A DNA stretch of 57,855 nt from Methanoregulaceae archaeon (GCA_020850325.1 JADZEW010000005.1:1-57855), one strand, 5' to 3'; shown: positions 1-9,353, counted from the first letter of the stretch. Notes: a model not told the origin generated them from the sequence alone. Made by a program: numbers and translations.

Positions 1-1
1 A

Positions 2-109
2 CACCATCTCACCATCATCTGCGCCGTGATGCACAAACTCGCACGAAGAGCCATCGCCGTCGTGCAGAGAAACACCCCTTGGGAGAAGAACATCGAACTG
101 AGCGCTTGA
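2..109 (+). CDS. C-terminal tail of an IS110-like transposase (partial)
   Basis: An open frame runs in from the left window edge and ends at a TGA. The visible 35 residues include a helix with the pattern MHKLARRAIAVVQRNTPW. That resembles the end of the IS116/IS110/IS902 transposase domain, where a KL..xANA...DG/NTPW helix closes the protein. The catalytic DEDD and Ser regions lie outside the window, so the call rests on this tail alone. The next 119 bases up to arsC hold no gene and may include the element's right end. A non-transposase protein with a similar helix remains possible. Confidence 0.45.
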   Translation, partial: HHLTIICAVMHKLARRAIAVVQRNTPWEKNIELSA

Positions 110-228
110 CTTCCTCTTACGCTATCTGGCAGGGGAAGGACGGTGAGCGAAGCGAACCGGGATGGGGTGATGCACGTCGTGAAATCTAAAATCTGCAATC
201 CTCAGATTCCACGCGTCACAATCCTTAG

Positions 229-636
229 GTGCGTGTCCTCTTCGTCTGTGTCCACAACGCCGGCCGGTCACAGATGGCCGAGGCGTTCTTCAACCATCTC
301 GCGGAGGGGCGCGGGGAGGCCAAGTCCGCCGGAACCTTCGGTGCGGGAACCCTCAATCCCGTCGCGGTCGCCGCGATGGCCGAACTGGGGATCGACATGA
401 GTTCGCAAGAGCCCAAACTGCTCACGCCCGAACTCGTCGCCTGGGCGGAGCATGTCGTCTCGATGGGCTGCGGAGTGGACGCCGAAGCTTGCCCGACCAA
501 GTTCCTGGTGACGGACGACTGGGGCCTCGACGACCCCGCCGGCCAAGACATCGAAGTCGTCCGGCGCATCCGCGATGAGATTCACGCGAAGGTGCGGGGG
601 ATGCTGGAGAGACAGGAGTCAGGAGTTAGCAGCTAG
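229..636 (+). CDS. arsC: Arsenate reductase, thioredoxin-coupled (LMW phosphatase fold)
   Basis: Reduces arsenate to arsenite in the cytoplasm, using a relay of cysteines recycled by thioredoxin. The N-terminal loop CVHNAGRS (Cys7 to Ser14) is the CX5R phosphatase-type anion loop. Cys81 and Cys88 in MGCGVDAEACP match the second and third redox cysteines of the S. aureus/B. subtilis type, and DDPAGQ near residues 101-106 supplies the family Asp-Pro. The length of 135 residues is normal. The GTG start is chosen because the protein then begins directly at the first beta strand. A weak CACAAT box lies 6 bases upstream and there is no Shine-Dalgarno site. No arsR or arsenite pump is adjacent. A protein tyrosine phosphatase is the alternative, but the extra cysteines argue against it. 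Confidence 0.88.
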   Translation: MRVLFVCVHNAGRSQMAEAFFNHLAEGRGEAKSAGTFGAGTLNPVAVAAMAELGIDMSSQEPKLLTPELVAWAEHVVSMGCGVDAEACPTKFLVTDDWGLDDPAGQDIEVVRRIRDEIHAKVRGMLERQESGVSS

Positions 637-691
637 CAACTAGCCGTTAGGAGAGCAACTGCCGACTCCTGACTGCCAACTGCTGACTGCC
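613..691. repeat. Imperfect inverted repeat of AGTCAGGAGT/ACTCCTGACT type
   Basis: Short reiterated words (caggagtcaggagttagcag on the left, ctgactgccaactgctgact on the right) form two imperfectly complementary arms. They fill the gap between the convergent arsC and fhs genes and include the arsC stop. It may act as a bidirectional terminator or be a dispersed intergenic repeat; only one copy is seen here. Confidence 0.5.
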
Positions 692-694
692 CGC

Positions 695-2326
695 TCAGTT
701 CAGCCCGGTGATCACACCCTCATCCGTGATGTCGATCCGCATCGCGGCGGGCGTCTTGCCCATGCCCGGCATCAGCATGATGTCGCCGCAGACCGCGACC
801 ACGAATCCCGCGCCGGCGGACACCTGCAGCTCGCGCACGTGCAAATCGAACCCCGACGGCGCGCCCACCAGGCGAGCGTCGTCGCTGAGGCTCATTTGCG
901 TCTTCGCCACGCACACCGGCAGTTTGCCGTACCCGTGATCGGTCGCCCACTTCAGCCGCTTCTCGGCGGCGCGCGAATAGGTCACACCCTTGCCGCCGTA
1001 GACCCGGGTCACCAGCTTCTGCAGTTTGGTCTCAATATCGTCGTCCGCGTGATACACGCCATGGAACTCAGAGGTTTCCGAGGTAACTGAAACGACCTTC
1101 GCCGCGAGGTCCACGCATCCCTTGCCGCCGCTCATCCACGGGTCGGCGACTACGGCTTCGACCCCTTGGGCGAGAGCGTAATCCTCGATTACCTTCAAGT
1201 CTTCGATCGTGTCGTCGGCAAACTTGTTGACCGCGACCACCACCGGCGGCCCGTACGAGCGCAGATGGCGGATGTGCTGGCCGAGGTTCGCGCACCCCGC
1301 AACCAAGTCGCCCGCACCGTGGTGGCGAAGCGCCCGCACCGTCGCCACGAGGACGATCGCATCGGGGGTCTTGCCCAGCTGCGGAGTTACGATGTTGAGG
1401 AACTTCTCGCCGCCGAGATCGCTGCCGAAGCCGCCTTCGGTGACCAGGTAGTCCGTCATGTGGATGCCGCATCGGGTGGCTAACACCGACGAGCAGCCGT
1501 GGGCGACGTTGCCGAATGGGCCGCCGTGGATCAGCGCCGGACCACCTTCGACGGTCTGTGCCAGATTCGGACGGATCGCGTCTTTGAGCAACGCGCCCAT
1601 CGAACCCGCTGCGCCCAATGAGCCTGCGGTGATCGGTGCGCCCTGGCTATCCAAAGCCACGATGATCCGTTGCAGACGCTCCTTCAGGCTGGCTCGCGAT
1701 CGAGCTAAGCAGAGAACCGCCATGACTTCGCTCGCCGGCGTGATCACGAATCGTTCGCCGCGGGCGGGGCCATTGCCCGTGCCCAAGCCGACCACGATCT
1801 CGCGCAGCGCGCGATCGTTCATGTCGACCGTCCGCGGCCACCAGATCGACCGCAGGTCCATACCGACCGGGTTGCCCGCGTGGAGCGAAGCGTCGAGCAT
1901 CGCCGAGAGCAGGTTGTGGGCGGAGGTGATGGCGGGGAAGTCGCCGGTGAAGAACAGGTTGATGTCCTCCATCGGGAGGACCTGGCTGTAGCCGCCGCCG
2001 GTGGCGCCGCCCTTAACGCCAAAGACGGGGCCAAGCGCGGGTTCGCGAAGCGCGGGAATCGCCCGCTTGCCGAGTTGGCACAGACCCTGAGCCAGGCCGA
2101 CGGAGACGGTGGTCTTGCCCTCGCCGGCGGGGGTTGGGTTGACAGCGGAGACCAGGATCAGCTTGCCCGTCTTAGTGCCCGAGGTGAGACGCTGGATACC
2201 CGCGTCGGTGAGCTTGCCTTTGGTGCGTCCTAGGGGTTCAAAGTCCTCCTCCGAGAGGCCGGCGGAGCAGGCGATGTCATCGATCGGCCGAAGCCGAACT
2301 TGTTGAGCGATATCGAGGTTCGTCAT
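695..2326 (-). CDS. fhs: Formate-tetrahydrofolate ligase
   Basis: ATP-dependent cytoplasmic enzyme that joins formate to tetrahydrofolate, giving 10-formyl-THF for purine and one-carbon metabolism. The 543 residues are close to the family norm of about 555. The P-loop PTPAGEGKTTVSVG is characteristic. Downstream are the family segments LREPALGPVFGVKGGATGGGYSQ, DMNDRALR, and GMGKTPAAMRIDITDEG near the C-terminus. The ATG in MTNLDIAQQ is chosen as start because it lies one base after the pntB stop, which suggests translational coupling; a longer frame would read through the end of pntB. It is the last gene of the pnt operon, so NADPH supply and one-carbon activation may be co-expressed. Confidence 0.95.
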   Translation of the reverse strand: MTNLDIAQQVRLRPIDDIACSAGLSEEDFEPLGRTKGKLTDAGIQRLTSGTKTGKLILVSAVNPTPAGEGKTTVSVGLAQGLCQLGKRAIPALREPALGPVFGVKGGATGGGYSQVLPMEDINLFFTGDFPAITSAHNLLSAMLDASLHAGNPVGMDLRSIWWPRTVDMNDRALREIVVGLGTGNGPARGERFVITPASEVMAVLCLARSRASLKERLQRIIVALDSQGAPITAGSLGAAGSMGALLKDAIRPNLAQTVEGGPALIHGGPFGNVAHGCSSVLATRCGIHMTDYLVTEGGFGSDLGGEKFLNIVTPQLGKTPDAIVLVATVRALRHHGAGDLVAGCANLGQHIRHLRSYGPPVVVAVNKFADDTIEDLKVIEDYALAQGVEAVVADPWMSGGKGCVDLAAKVVSVTSETSEFHGVYHADDDIETKLQKLVTRVYGGKGVTYSRAAEKRLKWATDHGYGKLPVCVAKTQMSLSDDARLVGAPSGFDLHVRELQVSAGAGFVVAVCGDIMLMPGMGKTPAAMRIDITDEGVITGLN

Positions 2327-2327
2327 T

Positions 2328-3721
<1,394 letters not shown>

Positions 3722-3725
<4 letters not shown>

Positions 3726-4027
3726 TTGCCGCCTCCCCGTTTCTTAGTCTTGAACATCTCGAGCATCCGGTCCGTGACAACAAAGCCGCCGACCACGTTT
3801 AGCGTTCCGAAGATCACCGCCGCCAAGCCTAGGACAATCATGCCGATGCCCTCGGCCTTGCCGAGAATCAGCAGGCCGCCGACGAGGATGACGCCGTGGA
3901 TGGCGTTCGTCGCCGACATGAGCGGGGTGTGGAGCGTCTGAGGCACCTTCGCGATGACCTCGAGGCCGACGAAGATGGCAAGGATGAAGATGGTGATGAT
4001 TGGGATCAGCGTGGCGAGGTCGTTCAA
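3722..4027 (-). CDS. pntA2: NAD(P) transhydrogenase subunit alpha 2 (membrane part)
   Basis: A 101-residue hydrophobic protein with three predicted membrane helices and the conserved PLMSATNAIHGVILVGG segment of the PntA membrane domain. In E. coli this domain is fused to the nucleotide-binding alpha part. Here it is a separate gene, as in the three-subunit enzymes of Rhodospirillum and Thermus. It overlaps both neighbours by four bases. The last residues (KTKKRGGGK) form a basic tail. Confidence 0.94.
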
Positions 4028-5175
4028 GCGGCACCTCCTCGTTCGATCGCCAGTCGGGTGGGTTCGTGAAGAATCTTGCCCTCGTGGGTGACCAACGTGT
4101 CGCGGATAATCGGGTCTTCAAGGTCGAGCTTGATCTCGCCTTCGGGGGCGAGGTTCATGATGAACTCGAAGATGTTCTTGCTGAGCATTCGGCTGGCGTC
4201 GGAGGCCATGTCCGAGAGCAAGCTGGTCGCGCCGATGATGGTGACCCCTTGCTCCACAACGGTCTGGCCCGGCACGGTCGCTTCGCAGTTGCCGCCGGCA
4301 GGAGCCGCCAAATCGACGATCACCGAGCCTCTCGGCATTCGGCCGACCATGTCGCGGGTGATCAGAATCGGAGCGCGCTTGCCGGGGATCAAGGCCGTGG
4401 TGATCACCACATCGTTCTTGGCCATCCGGGTGGCGATCAACTCGAGCTCCGCGACGTGGGTGTCCGCCGAGACTTCCTTCGCGTATCCCGAGGCGTCTTC
4501 CGTGTCGTCGAGCGATACCTTCAGCTCGACGAAGCGAGCGCCCAAGCTCTCGACTTGCTCCTTGACCGCCGGCCGTACGTCGAAGGCTTCGACGATGGCG
4601 CCCAACCGCTTGCACGTCGCGATCGCCTGCAGTCCCGCCACGCCCGCACCGATGATCAGCGCTCGCGCCGGAGGCAGGGTGCCCGCAGCGGTCATCAGCA
4701 TGGGGAAGAACTTGGGCAGGTGGTTCGCCGCAAGCAACGCGGCTTTGTACCCCGCGATGGTGCTCATCGAGCTCAGCGCGTCCATGCTCTGGGCGCGGGT
4801 GATGCGGGGGATCAGCTCCAGTGCGAAGGCACTGACCCCTTGCTCGGCCAATCGTTGCACCACGGGCAAGTTGCCGGTGGGGTTTAGAAAGGCGATCAGG
4901 GCCTGGCCTGGGCGGAGGTGGGCGAAGTCGTCGGGGACGGATCCCGAATCGACGATGACGCGGAGAACCATGTCCGACCCGGCGATCGCTTCCGCACCGG
5001 AGAGAACCTTGGCTCCCGCGGATGCGTACTCCTCGTCGGTGGATCCGGCGGGTTGGCCGGCGCCCGACTGGACGATGATTTCAAAGCCCTTGGTGCCGAG
5101 TGCCCCCGCCACTTCAGGTACCAGGGCGACACGACGCTCGCCAACAGCGGATTCGGCTAGAACAGCAACCTTCAT
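4024..5175 (-). CDS. pntA1: NAD(P) transhydrogenase subunit alpha 1 (NAD-binding part)
   Basis: Soluble NAD(H)-binding domain I of the transhydrogenase, homologous to alanine dehydrogenase. The 383 residues begin MKVAVLAESAVGERRVALVP and carry RITRAQSMDALSSMSTIAGYKA. The Rossmann loop IGAGVAGLQAIATCKRLGA follows, then the mobile-loop region GKRAPILITRDMV. It is the first gene of a four-gene operon with pntA2, pntB and fhs. No clear Shine-Dalgarno site precedes it, and the promoter is not obvious: a TATGGT box lies very near the ATG but is only suggestive. Confidence 0.95.
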   Translation of the reverse strand: MKVAVLAESAVGERRVALVPEVAGALGTKGFEIIVQSGAGQPAGSTDEEYASAGAKVLSGAEAIAGSDMVLRVIVDSGSVPDDFAHLRPGQALIAFLNPTGNLPVVQRLAEQGVSAFALELIPRITRAQSMDALSSMSTIAGYKAALLAANHLPKFFPMLMTAAGTLPPARALIIGAGVAGLQAIATCKRLGAIVEAFDVRPAVKEQVESLGARFVELKVSLDDTEDASGYAKEVSADTHVAELELIATRMAKNDVVITTALIPGKRAPILITRDMVGRMPRGSVIVDLAAPAGGNCEATVPGQTVVEQGVTIIGATSLLSDMASDASRMLSKNIFEFIMNLAPEGEIKLDLEDPIIRDTLVTHEGKILHEPTRLAIERGGAA

Positions 5176-5301
5176 AGGACCATACTCAGCCTATCTTGCC
5201 ATGTCTGCTGAATCGCTTGCTGTCCGAAGTTTTTAGGGCAGGGCGCATTCTGCATCTTGCTGCGTTCTGTCCAGATAGTCTCACAAGACATCTGGCAGTT
5301 C

Positions 5302-5332
5302 TCGACAGTCTGTTCCTGAAGTGCTCTACAAT
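5302..5332 (+). promoter_or_regulatory. Probable promoter of the PEP-CTERM gene
   Basis: TCGACA and TACAAT are separated by 19 bases, about 43 bases before the ATG. The -10 is good, but the -35 is weak and the spacing long. The gene itself has a strong GGAGG Shine-Dalgarno site at 5364-5368. Confidence 0.4.
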
Positions 5333-5374
5333 AGGACTGCGGGTCCGATTTGGACTCGTCCTTGGAGGAAACGT

Positions 5375-6046
5375 ATGAAGCGAGCATGGCTTTCGGGCGC
5401 CTTGGCCATCGTTTGCGTGGCCGCCAACGCCCAGACTATCGTGTACAACAATCTTGCGGTTGGAATGCAGGTTGCATGGCTTGCCATGTCCACCAATACG
5501 AGCGCCTCGGTGCGGTTCGGTGATGAGGTTACGCTGGCTGGTACAGATCGGTCGATCACGCAGGTGCGCAGCATCCTGCAAGTTGAGGGTACTGGTCAGG
5601 GTGCATACGACTTTGACGTGTCCATGGGCTTCTTCGCGCTTGATGGCGCAAACAACGCACCGGGTACGAGTCTGGGCGGTGCGACCTACCAGATCCGCGG
5701 CCTGAACGAAGGTGCTGGCGGAACAACCGCCGCATACTTCCTTTCATTGCCGGTAGCGAACATCGTCGTTCCGGATACGGTTGCGGTGATCTTCCAGCTC
5801 TCGCGGGTCGGTGGCAATACCGGTGGCGTGGGCTTCCATTTCACGGGCAATCCGTCGGCCGTGGGTTTCAGCGACCCCAACTTCTTCTGGTACGGCGACG
5901 GGACGGGCTGGACCACCGCTTATTTCGGTATTACTGCTCCCAGGGCCAACATGAGCCTTGAGCTCACCGCCGTGCCGGAGCCGGCTTCCATGGCCATCCT
6001 CGGTCTGGGCGTCGCCGCTCTGATTCGCCGTCGCAAGAAGGCGTAA
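5375..6046 (+). CDS. Secreted PEP-CTERM protein, function unknown
   Basis: 223 residues. An N-terminal signal peptide (MKRAWLSGALAIVCVAANAQ) is followed by a beta-rich body and then a classic exosortase sorting tail: VPEPASMAILGLGVAALIRRRKKA, that is PEP motif, hydrophobic helix and basic end. Such proteins are exported, processed at the PEP motif by an exosortase (EpsH/XrtA type) and displayed outside the cell, often together with exopolysaccharide. The ATG is chosen over upstream codons because it has GGAGG seven bases away and starts the signal peptide. No exosortase lies in this window. The body has no domain I recognise. A strong terminator follows. Confidence 0.8.
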   Translation: MKRAWLSGALAIVCVAANAQTIVYNNLAVGMQVAWLAMSTNTSASVRFGDEVTLAGTDRSITQVRSILQVEGTGQGAYDFDVSMGFFALDGANNAPGTSLGGATYQIRGLNEGAGGTTAAYFLSLPVANIVVPDTVAVIFQLSRVGGNTGGVGFHFTGNPSAVGFSDPNFFWYGDGTGWTTAYFGITAPRANMSLELTAVPEPASMAILGLGVAALIRRRKKA

Positions 6047-6069
6047 GCCTTCCCGGTTGATGTCCTTCG

Positions 6070-6114
6070 GATCGGGTGTCTTCGTGTCATGCGAAGACAC
6101 CCGATCGTTGTTTT
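6070..6114 (+). terminator. Rho-independent terminator after the PEP-CTERM gene
   Basis: A perfect 15-base stem (GATCGGGTGTCTTCG with CGAAGACACCCGATC) and a 7-base loop are followed by GTTGTTTT. It ends at the stop of the convergent phage-like gene. Confidence 0.9.
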
Positions 6115-6517
6115 AAAGTGGCTCCTCGACCGGCTTGAATGTGGCCCCGGTGCGAACGCCGGTCGCCACCCGGAACGGCCAATCCACAAGCAGGTAGGGT
6201 CGTAAGCGGCTCCAACCGCGCCGCGCCAGCCGACTTGGGTCGGTTGGGTCGAAGCCTCCGCATCCGCACGCCTCCGCGGTCGGCGGCAGCGCATTCTCCT
6301 GCCTGCGCAGCTGAGCGAGAAGCTCGCCGCAGACGACCTCGGTCGCCCCCAGGGTGAGCGTGGCGGATAGACCAGAGTCGTCCAGGGCCGCGGATTGAAG
6401 CGTCGTCTCGATCACCGGCGTGAACTCGGCGATCAGGTTGTCGATGGTCGCGTCATAGGTCGTGACGCTGATGTTGCATTTCTCTTTGACGCGTGTTCGC
6501 GTGATGGTGATGGGCAT
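6113..6517 (-). CDS. Hypothetical protein, possible phage head-tail connector
   Basis: 134 residues, mostly alpha in the first half (TIDNLIAEFTPVIETTLQ). A cysteine cluster (ACGCGG) and a tryptophan-rich end follow. Its place behind a capsid operon and its short N-terminal helical region fit a small connector or head-completion protein, but I do not recognise the family. It is separated from the rest of the cassette by 142 bases of TTGG-type repeats. There is no clear Shine-Dalgarno site. It could also be an unrelated orphan carried with the cassette. Confidence 0.45.
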   Translation of the reverse strand: MPITITRTRVKEKCNISVTTYDATIDNLIAEFTPVIETTLQSAALDDSGLSATLTLGATEVVCGELLAQLRRQENALPPTAEACGCGGFDPTDPSRLARRGWSRLRPYLLVDWPFRVATGVRTGATFKPVEEPL

Positions 6518-6659
6518 GGTGGTGTGTTGGCGTGTTGGCTTGTTGGCTTGTTGGATTGTTAGGGGGTTGGATTGTTGGTGTGTTGGAGTGACTCGTCGAT
6601 CTCGCGATCCGTCGGGTCAGTCCAACAGGCAAAAGGCCTACACACCAACAAGCCGATCC
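6518..6659. repeat. TTGG-rich direct repeats with inverted copy
   Basis: Words such as GTGTTGG, CTTGTTGG and ATTGTTGG recur about nine times up to position 6588. The complement CACACCAACAAGCC appears at 6640-6653, so the arms could pair. The block sits between two genes of the capsid cassette and looks like an inserted or expanded low-complexity element. Confidence 0.6.
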
Positions 6660-6902
6660 TCACATCCTCTCCGCGATCCTCGTCAGCAGCGTCGAGTTCT
6701 CGCGTACGTTCTCCGTCAACCGGTCGAGGGCGCCCTCAAACCGGTCCTGCGTCTCGATCTGCCGAGTCTGCGCATCCACGATGAACGCCATGAACTGGTC
6801 CAGCATCGAACGATGCTGGACCAGCGCAAACCGGACGAGCGCCAGCGCCGAGGCCACGAACGAACCCAGCAGGGCGAACAGCTCGGTCCAAGACTCGAAC
6901 AC
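6660..6902 (-). CDS. Small membrane protein with coiled coil
   Basis: 80 residues from a GTG start whose G is the last base of the preceding TAG (TAGTG), so translation is probably coupled to the major head gene. One membrane helix (ELFALLGSFVASALALVRFALV) is followed by a charged helical tail (TQDRFEGALDRLTENVRENSTLLTRIAERM) with heptad-like leucines. The layout resembles small phage holin- or spanin-like or membrane-anchoring proteins, but there is no family motif. Placement inside a capsid operon with a membrane segment is its main point of interest. Confidence 0.55.
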   Translation of the reverse strand: MFESWTELFALLGSFVASALALVRFALVQHRSMLDQFMAFIVDAQTRQIETQDRFEGALDRLTENVRENSTLLTRIAERM

Positions 6903-7825
6903 TACAGCACCGCCCCGAACGCCGCCTGCCACAAGCCGTAGCCGACGTTGTAGCGAGCCCGCACCCCGTACAGGTAGCGGTCGCGCATGAACCCCGCCTC
7001 GCTGTTGTGTGACTCCATCGCGTTGAACTCGACCGGCACGTCGCTGCGCTGCTGCAAGATCAAGCCCCGCACCGGGCGCTTCGTGTCGAGCAGGAACCAG
7101 TAGTCGTCGGCGGCGTCGCGCAGGAACGGGCTAACGACAACCCGCAGCCGCCCGTGGAACACGTTGGCGTAGTTCGACACGAAGTCGCCGGACTTGTTCA
7201 CCACGGTCTCGCTCTCGACGAGTTCCAGCGCGGTCCACTGGTTCTTCGGCCCAACCACCAACGTGTCGGGCAGAATGCCCAGCGGAATCCCGGTGTCGTC
7301 TGGCACCAGCATCATCTGCGAGATCGCTTCGGCGAGGGTCGTATCCGAGAGGCTGCCCGTTCCGCGGTTCGAGTAGCTCGACCCATCCGGCAGCGGGTGG
7401 GTGGTGCTGAAGAATGACGCCCCGTCGTAGGCCGTCGCCGAGAACCCCGCCGACAGCGCCTCGACCACCATCTGGTGGCGATGCTGGGCGATCCGGTACG
7501 CCAGATCGCGGATGCGCAACCGGATCAAGTCGAGCTGGTCGTCCTCGATCGCCTTTCGGTCAACCGCAATCGTGGACTCGAACACCTTGTCCTCGATGCT
7601 CACCGCATACGCGGCCAGCCCGCTCGGTCGGCGCTCGTCCACAAACTCGCGGAGCGGCGGTACCGCGCCGAGCCACGGATACTTCTGAATCGGTTGCGTT
7701 GTGTTGATCACCGTCGCCAGGCGCTCGGTGACACTGTTGTCGAGTTCCGCTTGGTAGGCGGCGGCAAAGTCGGCCCGAAGTCCGGGCAACAAGAGATCGG
7801 GAATATCGCTTTTCGTGAGCGGCAT
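6902..7825 (-). CDS. Mu-like prophage major head protein (gpT family)
   Basis: 307 residues. The sequence follows the Mu gpT major capsid pattern: an N-terminal LRADFAAAYQAEL helix, a spine-helix region with AYRIAQHRHQMVVEAL, the AYDGASFFSTTHPLPDG segment, DTLVVGPKNQ, and near the end DTKRPVRGLILQQR and MRDRYLYGVRARYNVGYGLWQAA. The fold expected for this family is HK97-like. It would be the shell subunit of whatever particle this cassette makes. Upstream lie the decoration and protease/scaffold genes in the usual Mu order. The gene has no stop or frameshift, suggesting it is kept functional or was acquired recently. Confidence 0.8.
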   Translation of the reverse strand: MPLTKSDIPDLLLPGLRADFAAAYQAELDNSVTERLATVINTTQPIQKYPWLGAVPPLREFVDERRPSGLAAYAVSIEDKVFESTIAVDRKAIEDDQLDLIRLRIRDLAYRIAQHRHQMVVEALSAGFSATAYDGASFFSTTHPLPDGSSYSNRGTGSLSDTTLAEAISQMMLVPDDTGIPLGILPDTLVVGPKNQWTALELVESETVVNKSGDFVSNYANVFHGRLRVVVSPFLRDAADDYWFLLDTKRPVRGLILQQRSDVPVEFNAMESHNSEAGFMRDRYLYGVRARYNVGYGLWQAAFGAVL

Positions 7826-7840
7826 GAATCCTCCTTGGCG

Positions 7841-8281
7841 CTATTGCGTGTAGTCGTCGATGCGGACGCGGACGCCGGTGGCGCCGGTCGAGGTCGTTTC
7901 AAGGGCGACGATCCGGCCGACCTTGACCGAGTTCGTCAGGCCGCCGGTGCTGATCTGCACCTCCCAATCCGTATTGGCGTAGACCTCCTTGCCGACATCG
8001 GCCTGGGCGGGCGTGAAGCCTGACGCGGCCTTGAACACGAACGTGCCCGACTTGGTCACGTTCACGTTCTTGTCGCCCGCATTTCCCGCCGAGTTGTCGA
8101 CCGTCTCGTTGGTGACCCCCGTGAACTTGAGGTTCGCGGTGGCGTGGTCCATCGGCACAGCGAACCCGCTGGCGTTGACGCCGAGGAGTGCGCCTTTGTA
8201 TACCTTAACAGCAGAAATCTTATACGAAATGACGAGCCCTGGTTTCTCAAAGGTCTCGTAGGCAGTGGTCAATGCGGCCAT
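7841..8281 (-). CDS. Probable phage capsid decoration (cement) protein
   Basis: 146 residues, beta-rich and rich in Gly, Thr, Val and Asn. Segments such as VKVYKGALLGVNASGFAVP and FTGVTNETVDNSAG are typical of DUF2190/gpD-like head decoration proteins, which stabilise the shell from outside. It sits between the protease and major head genes, the normal position of a decoration gene. The spacing to its neighbours is 1 and 15 bases, so it is in the same operon. The assignment depends on position and composition more than on a firm motif. Confidence 0.6.
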   Translation of the reverse strand: MAALTTAYETFEKPGLVISYKISAVKVYKGALLGVNASGFAVPMDHATANLKFTGVTNETVDNSAGNAGDKNVNVTKSGTFVFKAASGFTPAQADVGKEVYANTDWEVQISTGGLTNSVKVGRIVALETTSTGATGVRVRIDDYTQ

Positions 8282-8282
8282 G

Positions 8283-9053
8283 TCACCTCCGGTCGGTCGA
8301 GCCGCGCTTGGCGGCGATCTGGTCGAGGCTGATGTCCGGGAAGTAGCGCCGATAAAACTCGGCTTCCTCGGGCAGCATCAGCACGTGGGAGAAGTCGGGA
8401 GCCGGCGACGCGGGCGCGATCTCCTGGGTCATCGGCTGCGCGGGACGGGCCTCGAGCAGCCGCATGAGCACTTGCCCGACCGGAACGCGGCTACCGTCGA
8501 ACGTGACCGTGTCGGTGGTCCCGAGCAGGGCCAGCGCGAAGGGAAGTTGGGCGGGCGTCAGCCGCCCGGTGGTCACCATCGCCTCCGCCTGCCGTTGCGC
8601 GTTGTCGCGTCGGACTTGAGCCTCGAGCGCGGCGTACTTCGATTCCAAGGTCTCGGTGTCGCCCAGCGGCGTCTCGAAGCACACCCCCGAGAACAGCCGT
8701 GCGTCGGCGACGCGGGGCCGCCGGACGAGGCTGACTTCCTGGATCTTGTCCAGCTCGGGACTCAGCCCCAGCGATAGGGAACTTGCCCCGGATCGCTCCA
8801 CCAGCGCGTTCGCCTCGGGGGTCAGCCGCACCGTGCCGAACAACTCGCCATCGACGACTTCGACCGCGCTGAGGAATCCCAGCTCCAGCGGCGATTCCTC
8901 GTGCTCGATAAGCAGCGGCACGGGCGACTCAAAGTTCGCCTCCATCGAGGCGAGATGCCGCTCGGTGACGGTCACTCCCTTGTCGGGATACTCGCCCGCC
9001 TCGAACAGCTTCGCCCTTCGTTCGATCCAATCCTGCTGCGTCGGGTCTCTCAT
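8283..9053 (-). CDS. Mu-like prophage I protein (head protease/scaffold)
   Basis: 256 residues. The first 150 residues show the Mu I pattern: a lead-in DWIERRAKLFEAGEYPDKGVTVTERHL, then VPLLIEHEESPLELGFLSAVEVVDGELFGTVRLTPEA, then SLGLSPELDKIQEVSLVRRPRVADARLF. In Mu, I is the prohead protease and its C-terminal part serves as scaffold (Z). Here too the rest is helical (YAALEAQVRRDNAQRQAEAM, LTPAQLPFALALL). The ATG is chosen because GGAGGA lies six bases upstream; an upstream extension would run into a dispersed repeat. It is the first gene of the capsid cassette. Confidence 0.72.
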   Translation of the reverse strand: MRDPTQQDWIERRAKLFEAGEYPDKGVTVTERHLASMEANFESPVPLLIEHEESPLELGFLSAVEVVDGELFGTVRLTPEANALVERSGASSLSLGLSPELDKIQEVSLVRRPRVADARLFSGVCFETPLGDTETLESKYAALEAQVRRDNAQRQAEAMVTTGRLTPAQLPFALALLGTTDTVTFDGSRVPVGQVLMRLLEARPAQPMTQEIAPASPAPDFSHVLMLPEEAEFYRRYFPDISLDQIAAKRGSTDRR

Positions 9054-9114
9054 GCGTCCTCCTTCATCATACACGAGAAAAGGTAGACGTATGTCTGTAT
9101 TGTAAACCCAAAGA

Positions 9115-9185
9115 GCCCCTCCCTTTCGCTCCGGTGAGAGCTTCCGAGTCCCGGATTGTCGGGAGGAAGGGTTGGGGAGGGAGAG
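9115..9185. repeat. Dispersed intergenic repeat, CCCTCCCTTT family (copy 1)
   Basis: Begins GCCCCTCCCTTTCGCTCC and ends GGGGAGGGAGAG, so the ends can pair. The first 26 bases match the copy at 54229 with one difference, and both copies end in GGGGAGGGAGAG. The interior differs in length between copies. Confidence 0.75.
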
Positions 9186-9207
9186 CAAACACGTGAGCTA
9201 GGCGAGA

Positions 9208-9234
9208 TCACGAGGCGCGGGGATGCCTTCGTGA
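9208..9234. repeat. REP-like hairpin repeat (CACGAGGCGCGG family), copy 1
   Basis: TCACGAGGC and GCCTTCGTGA pair around GCGGGGAT. The same core recurs in tandem inside fliK and again at 34546. This copy is in the 314-base gap between the capsid cassette and the next gene. That gap also holds the CCCTCCCTTT repeat, a promoter and a leader hairpin. Confidence 0.65.
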
Positions 9235-9286
9235 CCCGCTGGTTTGACTACGGTCAGCGCGTCCCGAGCCCGCGCTCACCCTCGCC

Positions 9287-9315
9287 TTGACATTGCGGGG
9301 TCGACCCTGTATGAT
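9287..9315 (+). promoter_or_regulatory. Near-consensus sigma-70 promoter
   Basis: TTGACA, a 17-base spacer and TATGAT. This is one of the two best-matching promoters in the window and drives only a small orphan gene. The predicted start of transcription is near 9322, leaving a 45-base leader that contains a hairpin. Confidence 0.8.
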
Positions 9316-9324
9316 GAAGGTTGT

Positions 9325-9353
9325 GGGCGCAGCCGAAAGGCGGCTTGTCGCCC
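9325..9353 (+). promoter_or_regulatory. Hairpin in the 5' leader
   Basis: GGGCG..AGCCG and CGGCT..CGCCC can form a two-part stem with an AAAGG-type loop, 14 bases before the ATG. It could stabilise the message or limit ribosome access. Confidence 0.45.

Noticed and set aside
143-400. 85-codon frame overlapping arsC
   Set aside because: Overlaps the arsC catalytic region in another frame and is Arg/Pro/Ser-rich without motif.
4076-5236. 386-codon frame opposite pntA1
   Set aside because: Lies entirely antisense to a certain gene; composition (Ser/Ala/Thr-rich, no fold) is typical of shadow frames in GC-rich DNA.
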